DNA of 24,492 nt from Streptomyces sp. NRRL S-31 (GTDB taxonomy: Bacteria; Actinomycetota; Actinomycetes; Streptomycetales; Streptomycetaceae). The notes under the pieces are model-generated. The model did no database searches. It saw only the letters and a program-made list of their open reading frames with translations, and was not told where the DNA came from. The stretch covers positions 1-24,492 of the forward strand of contig NZ_JOCB01000116.1 of the NCBI RefSeq assembly GCF_000718775.1, in the 5' to 3' direction. A program made the position numbers and the translations under genes. Positions 8,337 to 15,249 of the stretch are shown piece after piece. The first letter of the stretch is position 1. The number at the start of each line of letters is the position of its first letter.

Positions 8337-8433
8337 GGGGAGACCGGACGGAGGGTTGGGGCGTCCGGGGCAGAACAGGGCGTTGCGCGGAACCAGGTGC
8401 GGGTGCTGGCCGGCCCGTTCGACGTGCGGAAGC

Positions 8434-8532
8434 TGTGAGGTTGCTGTGAGTCGGCCAGGGAAGAGTGGCAGGAGATCTCCCTACTTGTCAGGACCGCGTC
8501 ACTAAGTTGGCCAAAAACGGTTCGTTGTCCGG
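8434..8532 (-). promoter_or_regulatory. Conserved upstream module of protease 2
   Basis: On the minus strand: CCGGACA (8532-8526), GGCCAAC (8512-8506), CCTGACA (8492-8486) and CACAGCAACCTCACA (8448-8434). The order matches the protease 1 module; GGCCAAC to CCTGACA is again 13 nt, and CTGACA to CCACTC is again 17 nt. The last block differs from its partner at one of 15 bases. Confidence 0.55.
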
Positions 8533-8612
8533 TCGTTCATGTTCGTTATGCGGACCGTTGGACGGATGTGCACCCGGGGCGCCGCACCGGCCCCCGGACC
8601 CGGCGCCACGGC

Positions 8613-8660
8613 GGGGTGCGGCGGGTGTGCGGCGAGGGGTGCGGCGGGGGTCCGGCGGGG
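8613..8660 (+). repeat. G-tract cluster with a 10-bp direct repeat
   Basis: Five runs of 3-5 G lie within 48 bp (8613-8616, 8623-8625, 8636-8639, 8646-8650, 8657-8660). GGGGTGCGGC occurs twice (8613-8622, 8636-8645). The spacing would allow a G-quadruplex on the plus strand, upstream of the exporter operon. Confidence 0.4.
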
Positions 8661-8699
8661 CGCGGCCAAAACTCGGTGGGCGATACAGGCGGCGGTCCG

Positions 8700-8705
8700 T
8701 ACGCT
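8700..8705 (+). promoter_or_regulatory. Candidate -10 element for a leaderless exporter operon
   Basis: TACGCT matches TANNNT and is 8 nt from ATG 8714. There is no clear Shine-Dalgarno sequence, as at the DUF1990 and enoyl-CoA hydratase genes. No convincing -35 is seen. Confidence 0.35.
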
Positions 8706-8713
8706 CGCGGTTG

Positions 8714-10504
8714 ATGCCCACGACACGTGCAACCACCGACCGCTCCGCCCCGCGCGCCCTGCTCCGGCTGTGGCCGTACGTCCGCCCCGTGCGCGCACGG
8801 CTGATCACCGCCGCGGTCGTCGCGGTCGTCGCCTCCTGTACCGGGCTGGTGATCCCGCTCGTCCTCAAGTGGATGGTCGACGGGCCGGTCGCCGCCCATG
8901 ACCCGGCCGGCGTGTGGCTGGGCGCCCTGTACCTGCTCCTGCTCGGTGTCGCCGAGGCGGTCCTGTTCGGCGTCCGGCGCTGGCTCGTGGCCCGCCCGCT
9001 GTCGTACGTGGAGGCGGGGATGCGGGCGGACCTCTACCGCCGTCTGCAACGCCTGCCCGTGGCCTTCCACGACCGCTGGGCCTCCGGCCAGCTGCTCTCG
9101 CGCGCCACCACCGACCTGATGCTGCTGCGGATGTTCCTCGCCTTCCCGCTGACCTTCCTGCTCGTCAACGGCGTCACCATCCTCGTCGGCCTGGTGATCA
9201 TGCTGATGCAGGACTGGGTGCTGGGGCTGGTCGTCCTCGGCCCCGCCGTCCCCGTGATGTGGACCTGCGCGGTCTTCGAACGGCGGTACGCCGAGGTGTC
9301 GCGGCGCGCCCAGGACCAGGTCGGGGACCTCGCCACGGTGGTCGAGGAGAGCGTCCTCGGCATCCGCGTCGTCAAGGGCTTCGGCCGGCACCGCAGCCAG
9401 GCGCGCGCCTTCCGGGAGCTGGCGGTCCGGCTCCGGGACACGGAACTGCGCAAGGCGCGGCTGCTCGCCTCGATCTGGAGCGTCATCGTGACGCTGCCCG
9501 AGGTGGCGATCGGGGCGGCGCTGGTCCTGGGCGCGGTGCGGGTGGCCGACGGCGGCCTCTCGGCGGGCACGCTGGTCGCCTTCCTGAGCACGGCCCTCGC
9601 ACTGCGCTGGCCGGTGGACTCCATCGGGTTCCTGCTGGCGATGAGCCAGGAGGCGGCCACGGCCACCGAACGGTACTTCGAGGTGATGGACGAGGAACCG
9701 GAGGACGGCACGGCCGCGGCCGGCCCCGCCGCCGGCGCACCGGTGAAGGACCCGGCCGCGCGAGGGCTCCGCTTCGAGGACGTCCGGTTCCGCTACCCCG
9801 ACGCGCCCCCCGGCTCCCCGCCCCTCCTCGCCCACGTCGACCTGCACATCCGGCCCGGCGAGTCCATGGCCCTCGTCGGCGCCACCGGCAGCGGCAAGAC
9901 GACGCTCACCGCCCTCGTCCCCCGGCTGTACGAGGTCACCTCCGGCCGGATCACCCTGGACGGCGTCGACATCACGGCCATGACCCGCGAGGAACTGCGC
10001 GCCAGGGTCGCCGTCGCCTTCGAGGAACCCACCCTGTTCTCGGCGAGCGTCGGCGAGAACGTGCTCATGGGCGCCCCGGACGGCGCCGGTGAGCCCGAGC
10101 TGGAACGGGCCCTCGCCATCGCCCAGGCCGACTTCGCGCACGCGCTCCCGCAGGGCACCGGCACCCGCGTCGGCGAGCAGGGCCTCAGCCTCTCCGGCGG
10201 CCAGCGGCAGCGCCTGGCGCTGGCCCGCGCGGTGGTCGGCCGCCCCGAGTTCCTGGTGCTGGACGACCCGCTGTCCGCGCTCGACGTGCACACGGAGGCC
10301 GCCGTGGAGGCCGCGCTGCGCCACGTCCTCACCGACACCACCGCGCTGATCGTCGCCCACCGCCCGTCCACGGTGCTGCTCGCCGACCGGGTCGCCCTGC
10401 TCTCCGGCGGCCGGATCGCCGCCGTCGGCACCCACCAGCAACTGCTGCGGGAGAACGCCGAGTACGCCCATCTGATGTCCGGGGAACAGGAGGACTCCCG
10501 TTGA
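8714..10504 (+). CDS. ABC exporter half-transporter, degenerate-site subunit
   Basis: A 596-aa type IV ABC exporter half: six transmembrane helices (about 25-310) fused to a nucleotide-binding domain (about 353-590). Walker A is GATGSGKTT (389-397), the signature is canonical LSGGQ (493-497) and the H-loop is H549. Two ATP-hydrolysis residues deviate: the Q-loop glutamine is replaced by E437 (AFEEPTLF), and the Walker B catalytic glutamate by D518 (LVLDDPLSALD). These are marks of the non-hydrolysing subunit in heterodimeric exporters. Substrate is unknown; drug, lipid or peptide are all possible. ATG 8714 is chosen because homologous sequence begins at MPTTRATTDRS; the frame is open to 8465 without family-like sequence. 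The stop codon overlaps the start of the next gene by 4 nt. Confidence 0.92.
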   Translation: MPTTRATTDRSAPRALLRLWPYVRPVRARLITAAVVAVVASCTGLVIPLVLKWMVDGPVAAHDPAGVWLGALYLLLLGVAEAVLFGVRRWLVARPLSYVEAGMRADLYRRLQRLPVAFHDRWASGQLLSRATTDLMLLRMFLAFPLTFLLVNGVTILVGLVIMLMQDWVLGLVVLGPAVPVMWTCAVFERRYAEVSRRAQDQVGDLATVVEESVLGIRVVKGFGRHRSQARAFRELAVRLRDTELRKARLLASIWSVIVTLPEVAIGAALVLGAVRVADGGLSAGTLVAFLSTALALRWPVDSIGFLLAMSQEAATATERYFEVMDEEPEDGTAAAGPAAGAPVKDPAARGLRFEDVRFRYPDAPPGSPPLLAHVDLHIRPGESMALVGATGSGKTTLTALVPRLYEVTSGRITLDGVDITAMTREELRARVAVAFEEPTLFSASVGENVLMGAPDGAGEPELERALAIAQADFAHALPQGTGTRVGEQGLSLSGGQRQRLALARAVVGRPEFLVLDDPLSALDVHTEAAVEAALRHVLTDTTALIVAHRPSTVLLADRVALLSGGRIAAVGTHQQLLRENAEYAHLMSGEQEDSR

Positions 10505-12357
10505 CCGCCACGACCGCCTCCACCCCCGCCGTCACCGACGACGATCCGTCCCGCCCGGCGGACGCGGGCGACCCCTTCGACCGGGACGTCCTGCCCACCC
10601 CGCCCGGCGCCACCGCGGCCCTGCTGCGCTCGCTGCTCGCGCCCCTGCGGGCCCGGGTCGCGCTCACCACGCTCCTGCTGCTGCTCCAGCAGGCGGCGGT
10701 GCAGGCGGGCCCACTGCTGGTGGCGTACGCCATCGACACCGCCGTACCGGCGTTCCGCGACGACCGGCACGGCCCGCTGGTCGCGGTCGCCGTCGGCTAC
10801 CTGCTGTGCGCGCTCGCCTCCGGCATCCTCCAGTTCGCGTTCGTGGAGACCTCCGCCCGGGTCAGCCAGGACGGGCTGCTGGACCTGAGGGGGCGGATCT
10901 TCCGGCACGCGCAGGCGCTGAGCGTCGACTTCCACGAGCGGTACACCTCCGGCCGGCTGATCTCCCGGTCCACCACGGACGTCGAGTCGCTGCGCGAACT
11001 CCTGGAGGAGGGGCTCCAGGAGCTGGTGACCGTGGTGCTGTCCTTCGTCTCCATCGCGGCGCTGCTGCTCTGGCTGGACCTCGGCCTCGGCGCGGTCGCG
11101 GTGGCCTCCTTCGTGCCGCTGTACGCGCTGGTCCGGCTCTACCGGCGGCGCGCGGGGCGGGTGTTCGGGGAGCGCTCCACGGCGATCGCGGCCGTGATCG
11201 TGAAGTTCGTGGAGACCATGAACGGCATCCGTCCGGTGCGCGCCTTCCGCCGGGAGGCCGCGAACGACGCCGAGTTCGCCGGGCTGAACGCGCGGCACGC
11301 CCGCACGAACGGGGACACGCTGCTGGAGATGGCCCGCTACGTGGTCGGCTCCCGGCTGGTGGCCAACACGGCGGTCGCCGGGATCGTGCTCTGGGGCGCC
11401 CACCGGGTGGCGTCCGGCTCACTGGAACTGGGCGTGCTGGCGGCGGCCGTGCTGTACCTGCGCCGGCTCTACGACCCGATCGACCGGCTGGGCATGTTCC
11501 TCAACTCCTACCAGTCGGCCGCCGCCTCACTGGAGAAGATCGCCGGACTGCTGGCCCAGACGCCCTCCGTGCCGGAGCCCGCCCGGCCGCGCGAACTCCC
11601 GCCGCTGACGACGGAGTTCCCCGGCCGCGAGGTGGTCTTCGACGGGGTCCGGTTCGGCTACCGCACCGGCGGCGAGGTGCTGCCCCGCTTCGACCTCACC
11701 CTGCCCGCCGGGCAGACGGTCGCGGTCGTCGGCTCCACCGGCGCCGGCAAGTCCACCCTGGCCAAGCTGCTCGCCCGCTTCTACGACCCCTCCGACGGGC
11801 GGGTGCTGCTGGACGGCGTGGACCTGCGCGAGCTGGCGATGCCGGAACTGCGGCGCGGGGTGGTCATGGTGACGCAGGAGGCGTTCCTGTTCTCCGGCAC
11901 GGTCGCCGACAACATCGCCATCGGCCGGCCCGACGCCACCCGCGAGGAGATCGAGGCGGCCGCGAAGGCGATCGGCGCCGACGAGTTCATCAGTGCGCTG
12001 CCCGACGGCTACGACACCGACGTCCGCAAGCGCGGCGGGCGCATCTCCGCCGGGCAGCGCCAGCTGGTCGCCTTCGCCCGGGCACTGCTCGCCGACCCGG
12101 CCGTGCTGATCCTGGACGAGGCGACCAGCTCGCTGGACATCCCGGGGGAGCGGGCCGTCCAGCGCGCGATGTCGACGGTGCTGCGCGGCCGGACGGCCGT
12201 CGTGATCGCGCACCGGCTGTCCACCGTGGAGATCGCGGATCGGGTCCTGGTGATGGAGCACGGCCGGATCGTCGAGGACGGCCGCCCGGCCGAACTCATC
12301 GCGGGCACCGGCCGCTTCGCGAACCTGCACCGGGCGTGGCGGGACAGCCTGGCGTAG
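10501..12357 (+). CDS. ABC exporter half-transporter, catalytic-site subunit
   Basis: A 618-aa partner of the preceding gene. An N-terminal cytoplasmic tail of about 40 residues precedes six transmembrane helices (about 50-335) and a nucleotide-binding domain (about 375-615). Walker A is GSTGAGKST (411-419), the Q-loop is intact (Q459, VTQEAFLFSG), Walker B keeps the catalytic E540 (LILDEATSSLD), and the H-loop is H571. The signature is altered to ISAGQ (515-519). With the neighbour's changes, this predicts one consensus ATP site (this Walker A/B plus the partner LSGGQ) and one degenerate site. TTG 10501 overlaps the upstream TGA (TTGA), with AGGAGG shortly upstream, so the two are translationally coupled. 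It converges on the sulfatase 8 bp away. Confidence 0.93.
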   Translation: MTATTASTPAVTDDDPSRPADAGDPFDRDVLPTPPGATAALLRSLLAPLRARVALTTLLLLLQQAAVQAGPLLVAYAIDTAVPAFRDDRHGPLVAVAVGYLLCALASGILQFAFVETSARVSQDGLLDLRGRIFRHAQALSVDFHERYTSGRLISRSTTDVESLRELLEEGLQELVTVVLSFVSIAALLLWLDLGLGAVAVASFVPLYALVRLYRRRAGRVFGERSTAIAAVIVKFVETMNGIRPVRAFRREAANDAEFAGLNARHARTNGDTLLEMARYVVGSRLVANTAVAGIVLWGAHRVASGSLELGVLAAAVLYLRRLYDPIDRLGMFLNSYQSAAASLEKIAGLLAQTPSVPEPARPRELPPLTTEFPGREVVFDGVRFGYRTGGEVLPRFDLTLPAGQTVAVVGSTGAGKSTLAKLLARFYDPSDGRVLLDGVDLRELAMPELRRGVVMVTQEAFLFSGTVADNIAIGRPDATREEIEAAAKAIGADEFISALPDGYDTDVRKRGGRISAGQRQLVAFARALLADPAVLILDEATSSLDIPGERAVQRAMSTVLRGRTAVVIAHRLSTVEIADRVLVMEHGRIVEDGRPAELIAGTGRFANLHRAWRDSLA

Positions 12358-12365
12358 CCGGCCCG

Positions 12366-13772
12366 CTAGCCGGGGTACGGCAGCAGACCGCTCGCGATCC
12401 TCTCCCACGCCCCCTTCAGCTCGGCCAGCAACGCGGGCCGGTCCCGCCCCAGATCGGCCTGTTCGCGCAGGTCGGACGCGAGGTGGTAGAGGTGGTCGGT
12501 GCCGGCGGCGTCCTGGTAGTACTTCCAGTCGCCGCGGCGCAACGCCCGGTTGGCCCGCACCCGCCAGAACAGGTCGCGCTCGGGGAGTTCCTCGCCGCGC
12601 AGCAGGTAGCCGGCGAGGCTGGTGCCGTCCAGCGGGTGGGCGGGGTCGGGACGGGCACCGCCCAGCTCCAGCAGGGTCGCGGTCCAGTCGGGGGAGAAGT
12701 TCGGCTCGTGGCTGACCTGGTGGCCGTCGATCCGGGCCGGCCAGCGCACGATGGCCGGCACCCGGATGCCGCCCTCCTTCAGGACGAATTTCTCGCCGCT
12801 CAGCGGCCACTGGTACGACCAGCGCTCCCCGCCGTTGTCGCTGGCGAACAGCACCAGGGTGTTCTCCTCCTGCCCGGAGCGGCGCAGCGCGGCCAGCACC
12901 TCGCCGACCGCCGCGTCCAGGCTCTGCACCATCTCGGTGTACTTGGCGACCGAGCCGCCGTCGCGGTGGTTGAGGGCCTCGGTGACCTGGCCCGGATTCT
13001 TCGCGGCCCGGATCCGCGCGGCGATCTCCGCGCCGGTCTCCTCGTCGCCCTCGGCGAGCCAGGGCCAGTGCGGGGTGGTGAAGTTGAGGTTGAGCAGCCA
13101 GGGCCGGGTGTGCTTCCGGCCGACGTACTCGACGGCCCGTTCGGTCAGGACGGTCGTGTAGTAGCGCAGGTCCCGGTACTCGGCGTCGCCCTCGTACAGG
13201 TCGTGTTCGCCGAGCTGGCCGAGCTTGGAGAAGTACTCCAGGACACCGCCGAAGTTGCCGAAGAACTCGTCCCAGCCGGACTTGGTCGGGCTGTGGTCGG
13301 GCAGCCAGCCGCAGTGCCACTTGCCGATGAGCGCCGTGTCGTAGCCGGCCTTCTTCAGCAGGGAGGCGAGGGTGGGGTGGTCCGGGTCCAGGCCCTGGGA
13401 CCTGTCGGCCACGGGCTCGGCGAGGCCGCCCTCGGTGCGGCCCGGGTAGCGGCCGGTGTAGAGGCTGAAGCGGGTCGGCGAGCAGGTCGCCGAGCCGGAG
13501 TAGGCGTCGGTGAAGCGCACGCCCTGGCGGGCCAGCCGGTCCAGGTTCGGGGTCTTGATGTGCGGGGCGCCGTAGGAGGAGAGGTCGGCCCAGCCGAGGT
13601 CGTCGCCCAGGATGACCAGGAAGTTGGGGCGCGTCCCGGGGGCGGCGGCGGTACGGGCCCGGAAGGGGCGTTCGGCGGGGGCGGCCTGCGCGGGCGTGGC
13701 GGCGCCGGCGACGGTGGTGACCGCGCCGCCGCCGAGCAGACCGCCGAAGGCACGGCGGGATATGTCGGGCAT
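12366..13772 (-). CDS. Tat-exported type I sulfatase (formylglycine-dependent)
   Basis: A 468-aa arylsulfatase-type enzyme that hydrolyses sulfate esters, probably outside the membrane. The N-terminus has a Tat motif (ISRRAFGGLL) and a signal ending near PAQAAPA (about 28-33). Sulfatase marks are metal-binding GDDLG (D57, D58), the formylglycine site CSPTR with C97 and R101 followed by TGRYP, KWHCG (K151, H153), SDNGG (D312, N313) and LKEGG (K332). C97 would need a formylglycine-generating enzyme encoded elsewhere. ATG 13772 is chosen because GAGGA (13783-13779) is 6 nt upstream and the Tat motif follows directly; an upstream extension to 13811 would run into the hairpin. The leader contains a short cysteine-containing ORF and hairpin, so expression is probably tied to cysteine or sulfur supply. 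Substrate is unknown. Confidence 0.93.
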   Translation of the reverse strand: MPDISRRAFGGLLGGGAVTTVAGAATPAQAAPAERPFRARTAAAPGTRPNFLVILGDDLGWADLSSYGAPHIKTPNLDRLARQGVRFTDAYSGSATCSPTRFSLYTGRYPGRTEGGLAEPVADRSQGLDPDHPTLASLLKKAGYDTALIGKWHCGWLPDHSPTKSGWDEFFGNFGGVLEYFSKLGQLGEHDLYEGDAEYRDLRYYTTVLTERAVEYVGRKHTRPWLLNLNFTTPHWPWLAEGDEETGAEIAARIRAAKNPGQVTEALNHRDGGSVAKYTEMVQSLDAAVGEVLAALRRSGQEENTLVLFASDNGGERWSYQWPLSGEKFVLKEGGIRVPAIVRWPARIDGHQVSHEPNFSPDWTATLLELGGARPDPAHPLDGTSLAGYLLRGEELPERDLFWRVRANRALRRGDWKYYQDAAGTDHLYHLASDLREQADLGRDRPALLAELKGAWERIASGLLPYPG

Positions 13773-13791
13773 GCGGAATCCTCGGAACGGC

Positions 13792-13812
13792 CGTGCCCCG
13801 ACGCGGGGCACG
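13792..13812 (-). promoter_or_regulatory. Leader hairpin beside the sulfatase ribosome-binding site
   Basis: CGTGCCCCG (13792-13800) pairs perfectly with CGGGGCACG (13804-13812) over a 3-nt loop. On the mRNA it ends 8 nt before GAGGA and 19 nt before the start codon. It may be the anti-terminator, terminator or translation-gating element of the attenuator. Confidence 0.6.
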
Positions 13813-13814
13813 AC

Positions 13815-13850
13815 GAGGTGAAGGAGGGAGGGAAGAGGTGGAGGAGGGTG
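13815..13850 (-). promoter_or_regulatory. G-free, C-rich leader tract between leader peptide and sulfatase
   Basis: For 36 nt the minus strand has no G and is mostly C and T. It starts 4 nt past the leader-peptide stop. It has the composition of a Rho-loading (rut) region. It also contains TCCTC (13845-13841), exactly complementary to the sulfatase GAGGA, so it could instead mask that site. Function is inferred from composition and position only. Confidence 0.5.
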
Positions 13851-13854
13851 CGGC

Positions 13855-13950
13855 TCAGCGACAGAGGGCGCTGGACTGCCGGCACAGATCCACGTGCCGC
13901 CGCCCCACGAGCGCGAGGGGCGCGCATGCGTGTTCGATGGTCGGCTTCAT
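13855..13950 (-). CDS. Cysteine-containing leader peptide upstream of the sulfatase
   Basis: A 31-codon ORF (ATG 13950, stop TGA 13857-13855) ends 82 nt before the sulfatase start. Its C-terminus reads RRHVDLCRQSSALCR, the pattern I recall from short 'putative leader peptides' placed before sulfur-assimilation genes in Streptomyces. Cysteines fall at residues 9, 23 and 30 (TGC, TGC, TGT); the last is the penultimate codon. Known family behaviour: cysteine-rich leader peptides in mycobacteria act as cysteine-responsive attenuators. Inference here: ribosome stalling at Cys codons when cysteine is scarce raises sulfatase expression. There is no good Shine-Dalgarno (GGGA only 2 nt away), so a leaderless start is likely. 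It is too short for most gene callers. Confidence 0.8.
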   Translation of the reverse strand: MKPTIEHACAPLALVGRRHVDLCRQSSALCR

Positions 13951-13959
13951 GATCCCAGG

Positions 13960-13989
13960 ACGGTGCCAGGCGTCCGTACCGGCCGTCAA
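13960..13989 (-). promoter_or_regulatory. Candidate promoter of leader peptide and sulfatase
   Basis: The minus strand has TTGACG (13989-13984), then 18 nt, then CACCGT (13965-13960). The -35 is near-perfect for the housekeeping sigma factor; the -10 matches the A and T of TANNNT but starts with C. Only 9 nt separate it from ATG 13950, so transcription would begin at or next to the leader-peptide start. Confidence 0.45.
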
Positions 13990-14010
13990 GACGCTGTCCG
14001 GCAGGCGGGA

Positions 14011-15249
14011 TCACGGCACCCCCAGCTCGAAGAGGGCGTAACCGGCGTACGAGCCGGAGGCCAGGGCCGCGATGCCCAGCAGCGTGCACTGCACCGGCAG
14101 GCTCAGCCGGCGCATGGCGACCGCGAGCGGCAGGAACAGCGGGAAGCAGGGCAGCAGGTAGCGGGAGATGTTGGCGACGATCTGCTGGCTGCCGAGGACC
14201 AGCGCGAGCGTGAGGACGGTGTACAGGACCAGCACCGCCGGCGGGCGCAGCCGCAGCAGCAGCGGCAGCAGCGCGGCCGCGAGCAGGATGACGGCGACCG
14301 AGATGACGTCCGCGAAGGGGTAGGCGAAGAGGTAGTCGAACTTGCCCACCGGCACGGACGTCAGCACGTCGAGGGTCTGCTCGCCGTAGTCGAAGCTGTG
14401 CGCCCAGGCGCCCGACTGGAGCTTGAAGTAGCCGCCCAGGTCGCCCATCCGGTCACCGACCCACAGCAGGTAGCCGAGCAGTCCGAGCGGGGCCATGACC
14501 ATCGCCAGTACCGGGCGCAGCACGCCGTCCTCGCGCCGGCGCAGACAGAGCAGCGCGGCCACGCCGAGCGCGGCGATCAGCGCGGCGGCCGTGGGCCGGT
14601 TGAGGCCGGCCGCGAAGGTGAGCACACCGGCGGTGAGCCAGCGGCGGGTGAGCACGGCCCAGCAGGCCCAGGCCGCCAGGGCCACGTAGAGGGAGTCGGA
14701 GTAGACCGCCCACTCCACGCCCGAACCCGGCCACACCGCCCACAGCCCGGCCGCCGCCAGCCCGGCCCGCCGCCCGCCGAACCGGTCCGCGATCGCGTAG
14801 ACGCCGAGGGCGGCGGCGAAGGAGGCGACGATGGAGACGAGCAGCCCGGCGCCGTACGAGCCGAGCCCGGTGAGCGTCGAGGTGAGCCGGATCAGGGCCG
14901 GGTAGAGCGGGAAGAACGCCGCCGAGTTGCCCTCCAGCGTGATCAGGCCGGTGGCGCCCGGGACCGGGACGAGCTTCGGGTCGTAGCCGTGCAGCGCGAT
15001 CTGCTGGTACCACCAGCCGTCCCAGGTGGCCAGCACGTCCCAGGCGTGCGCGCCGCCGCCGAACCGGGGGTGCTTGGCGCGGTAGTCCCCGGTGGCGGAG
15101 AGCAGGTACATGAAGGAGCAGAAGCCGGCCAGCTTCAGCGTGCCGAACAGGGCGAGGACCGGCCCGTGGTGGCGGGCGGCGGCCCGCAGCCGCGCGCCGG
15201 GCGTGCTGCGGGCGGGCGCCGCGTCGAGGCGGGGCAGGGTCGCGGTCAC
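14011..15249 (-). CDS. GT-C integral-membrane glycosyltransferase (PIG-V/mannosyltransferase-like)
   Basis: A 412-aa polytopic membrane protein with about nine or ten hydrophobic segments (about 30-52, 131-155, 162-175, 188-200, 205-235, 245-265, 312-333, 337-360, 362-378, 386-405). The loop after the first helix has WDGWWYQQIALHGYD (76-90), the acidic/aromatic pattern of GT-C mannosyltransferases related to PIG-V, and ISRYLLPCFPLFLPLA (361-376) is the matching late motif. Such enzymes transfer sugar from polyprenyl-phosphate to an acceptor outside the membrane. GTG 15249 overlaps the TGA of the upstream GT2 gene by 4 nt, so the two are coupled and probably act in sequence. Acceptor and sugar are unknown. 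Confidence 0.85.
   Translation of the reverse strand: MTATLPRLDAAPARSTPGARLRAAARHHGPVLALFGTLKLAGFCSFMYLLSATGDYRAKHPRFGGGAHAWDVLATWDGWWYQQIALHGYDPKLVPVPGATGLITLEGNSAAFFPLYPALIRLTSTLTGLGSYGAGLLVSIVASFAAALGVYAIADRFGGRRAGLAAAGLWAVWPGSGVEWAVYSDSLYVALAAWACWAVLTRRWLTAGVLTFAAGLNRPTAAALIAALGVAALLCLRRREDGVLRPVLAMVMAPLGLLGYLLWVGDRMGDLGGYFKLQSGAWAHSFDYGEQTLDVLTSVPVGKFDYLFAYPFADVISVAVILLAAALLPLLLRLRPPAVLVLYTVLTLALVLGSQQIVANISRYLLPCFPLFLPLAVAMRRLSLPVQCTLLGIAALASGSYAGYALFELGVP

Larger units (their letters stand above)
8302..8713. other. Divergent intergenic region, protease 2 / ABC exporter
   Basis: This 412-bp region has no gene that I can support. From left to right it holds a hairpin next to the protease 2 ribosome-binding site (8316-8336), the protease regulatory module (8434-8532), a run of G-tracts (8613-8660), and a possible -10 for the exporter operon (8700-8705). 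Confidence 0.6.

Noticed and set aside
8546..10471. 641-codon minus-strand ORF opposite the first ABC subunit
   Set aside because: Antisense shadow; no recognisable motif, and the plus strand has all ABC exporter motifs in order.
10806..13952. 1048-codon plus-strand ORF spanning the second ABC gene and the sulfatase antisense
   Set aside because: It crosses two convergent real genes in wrong frames; Arg/Gly/Pro-rich with no domain.
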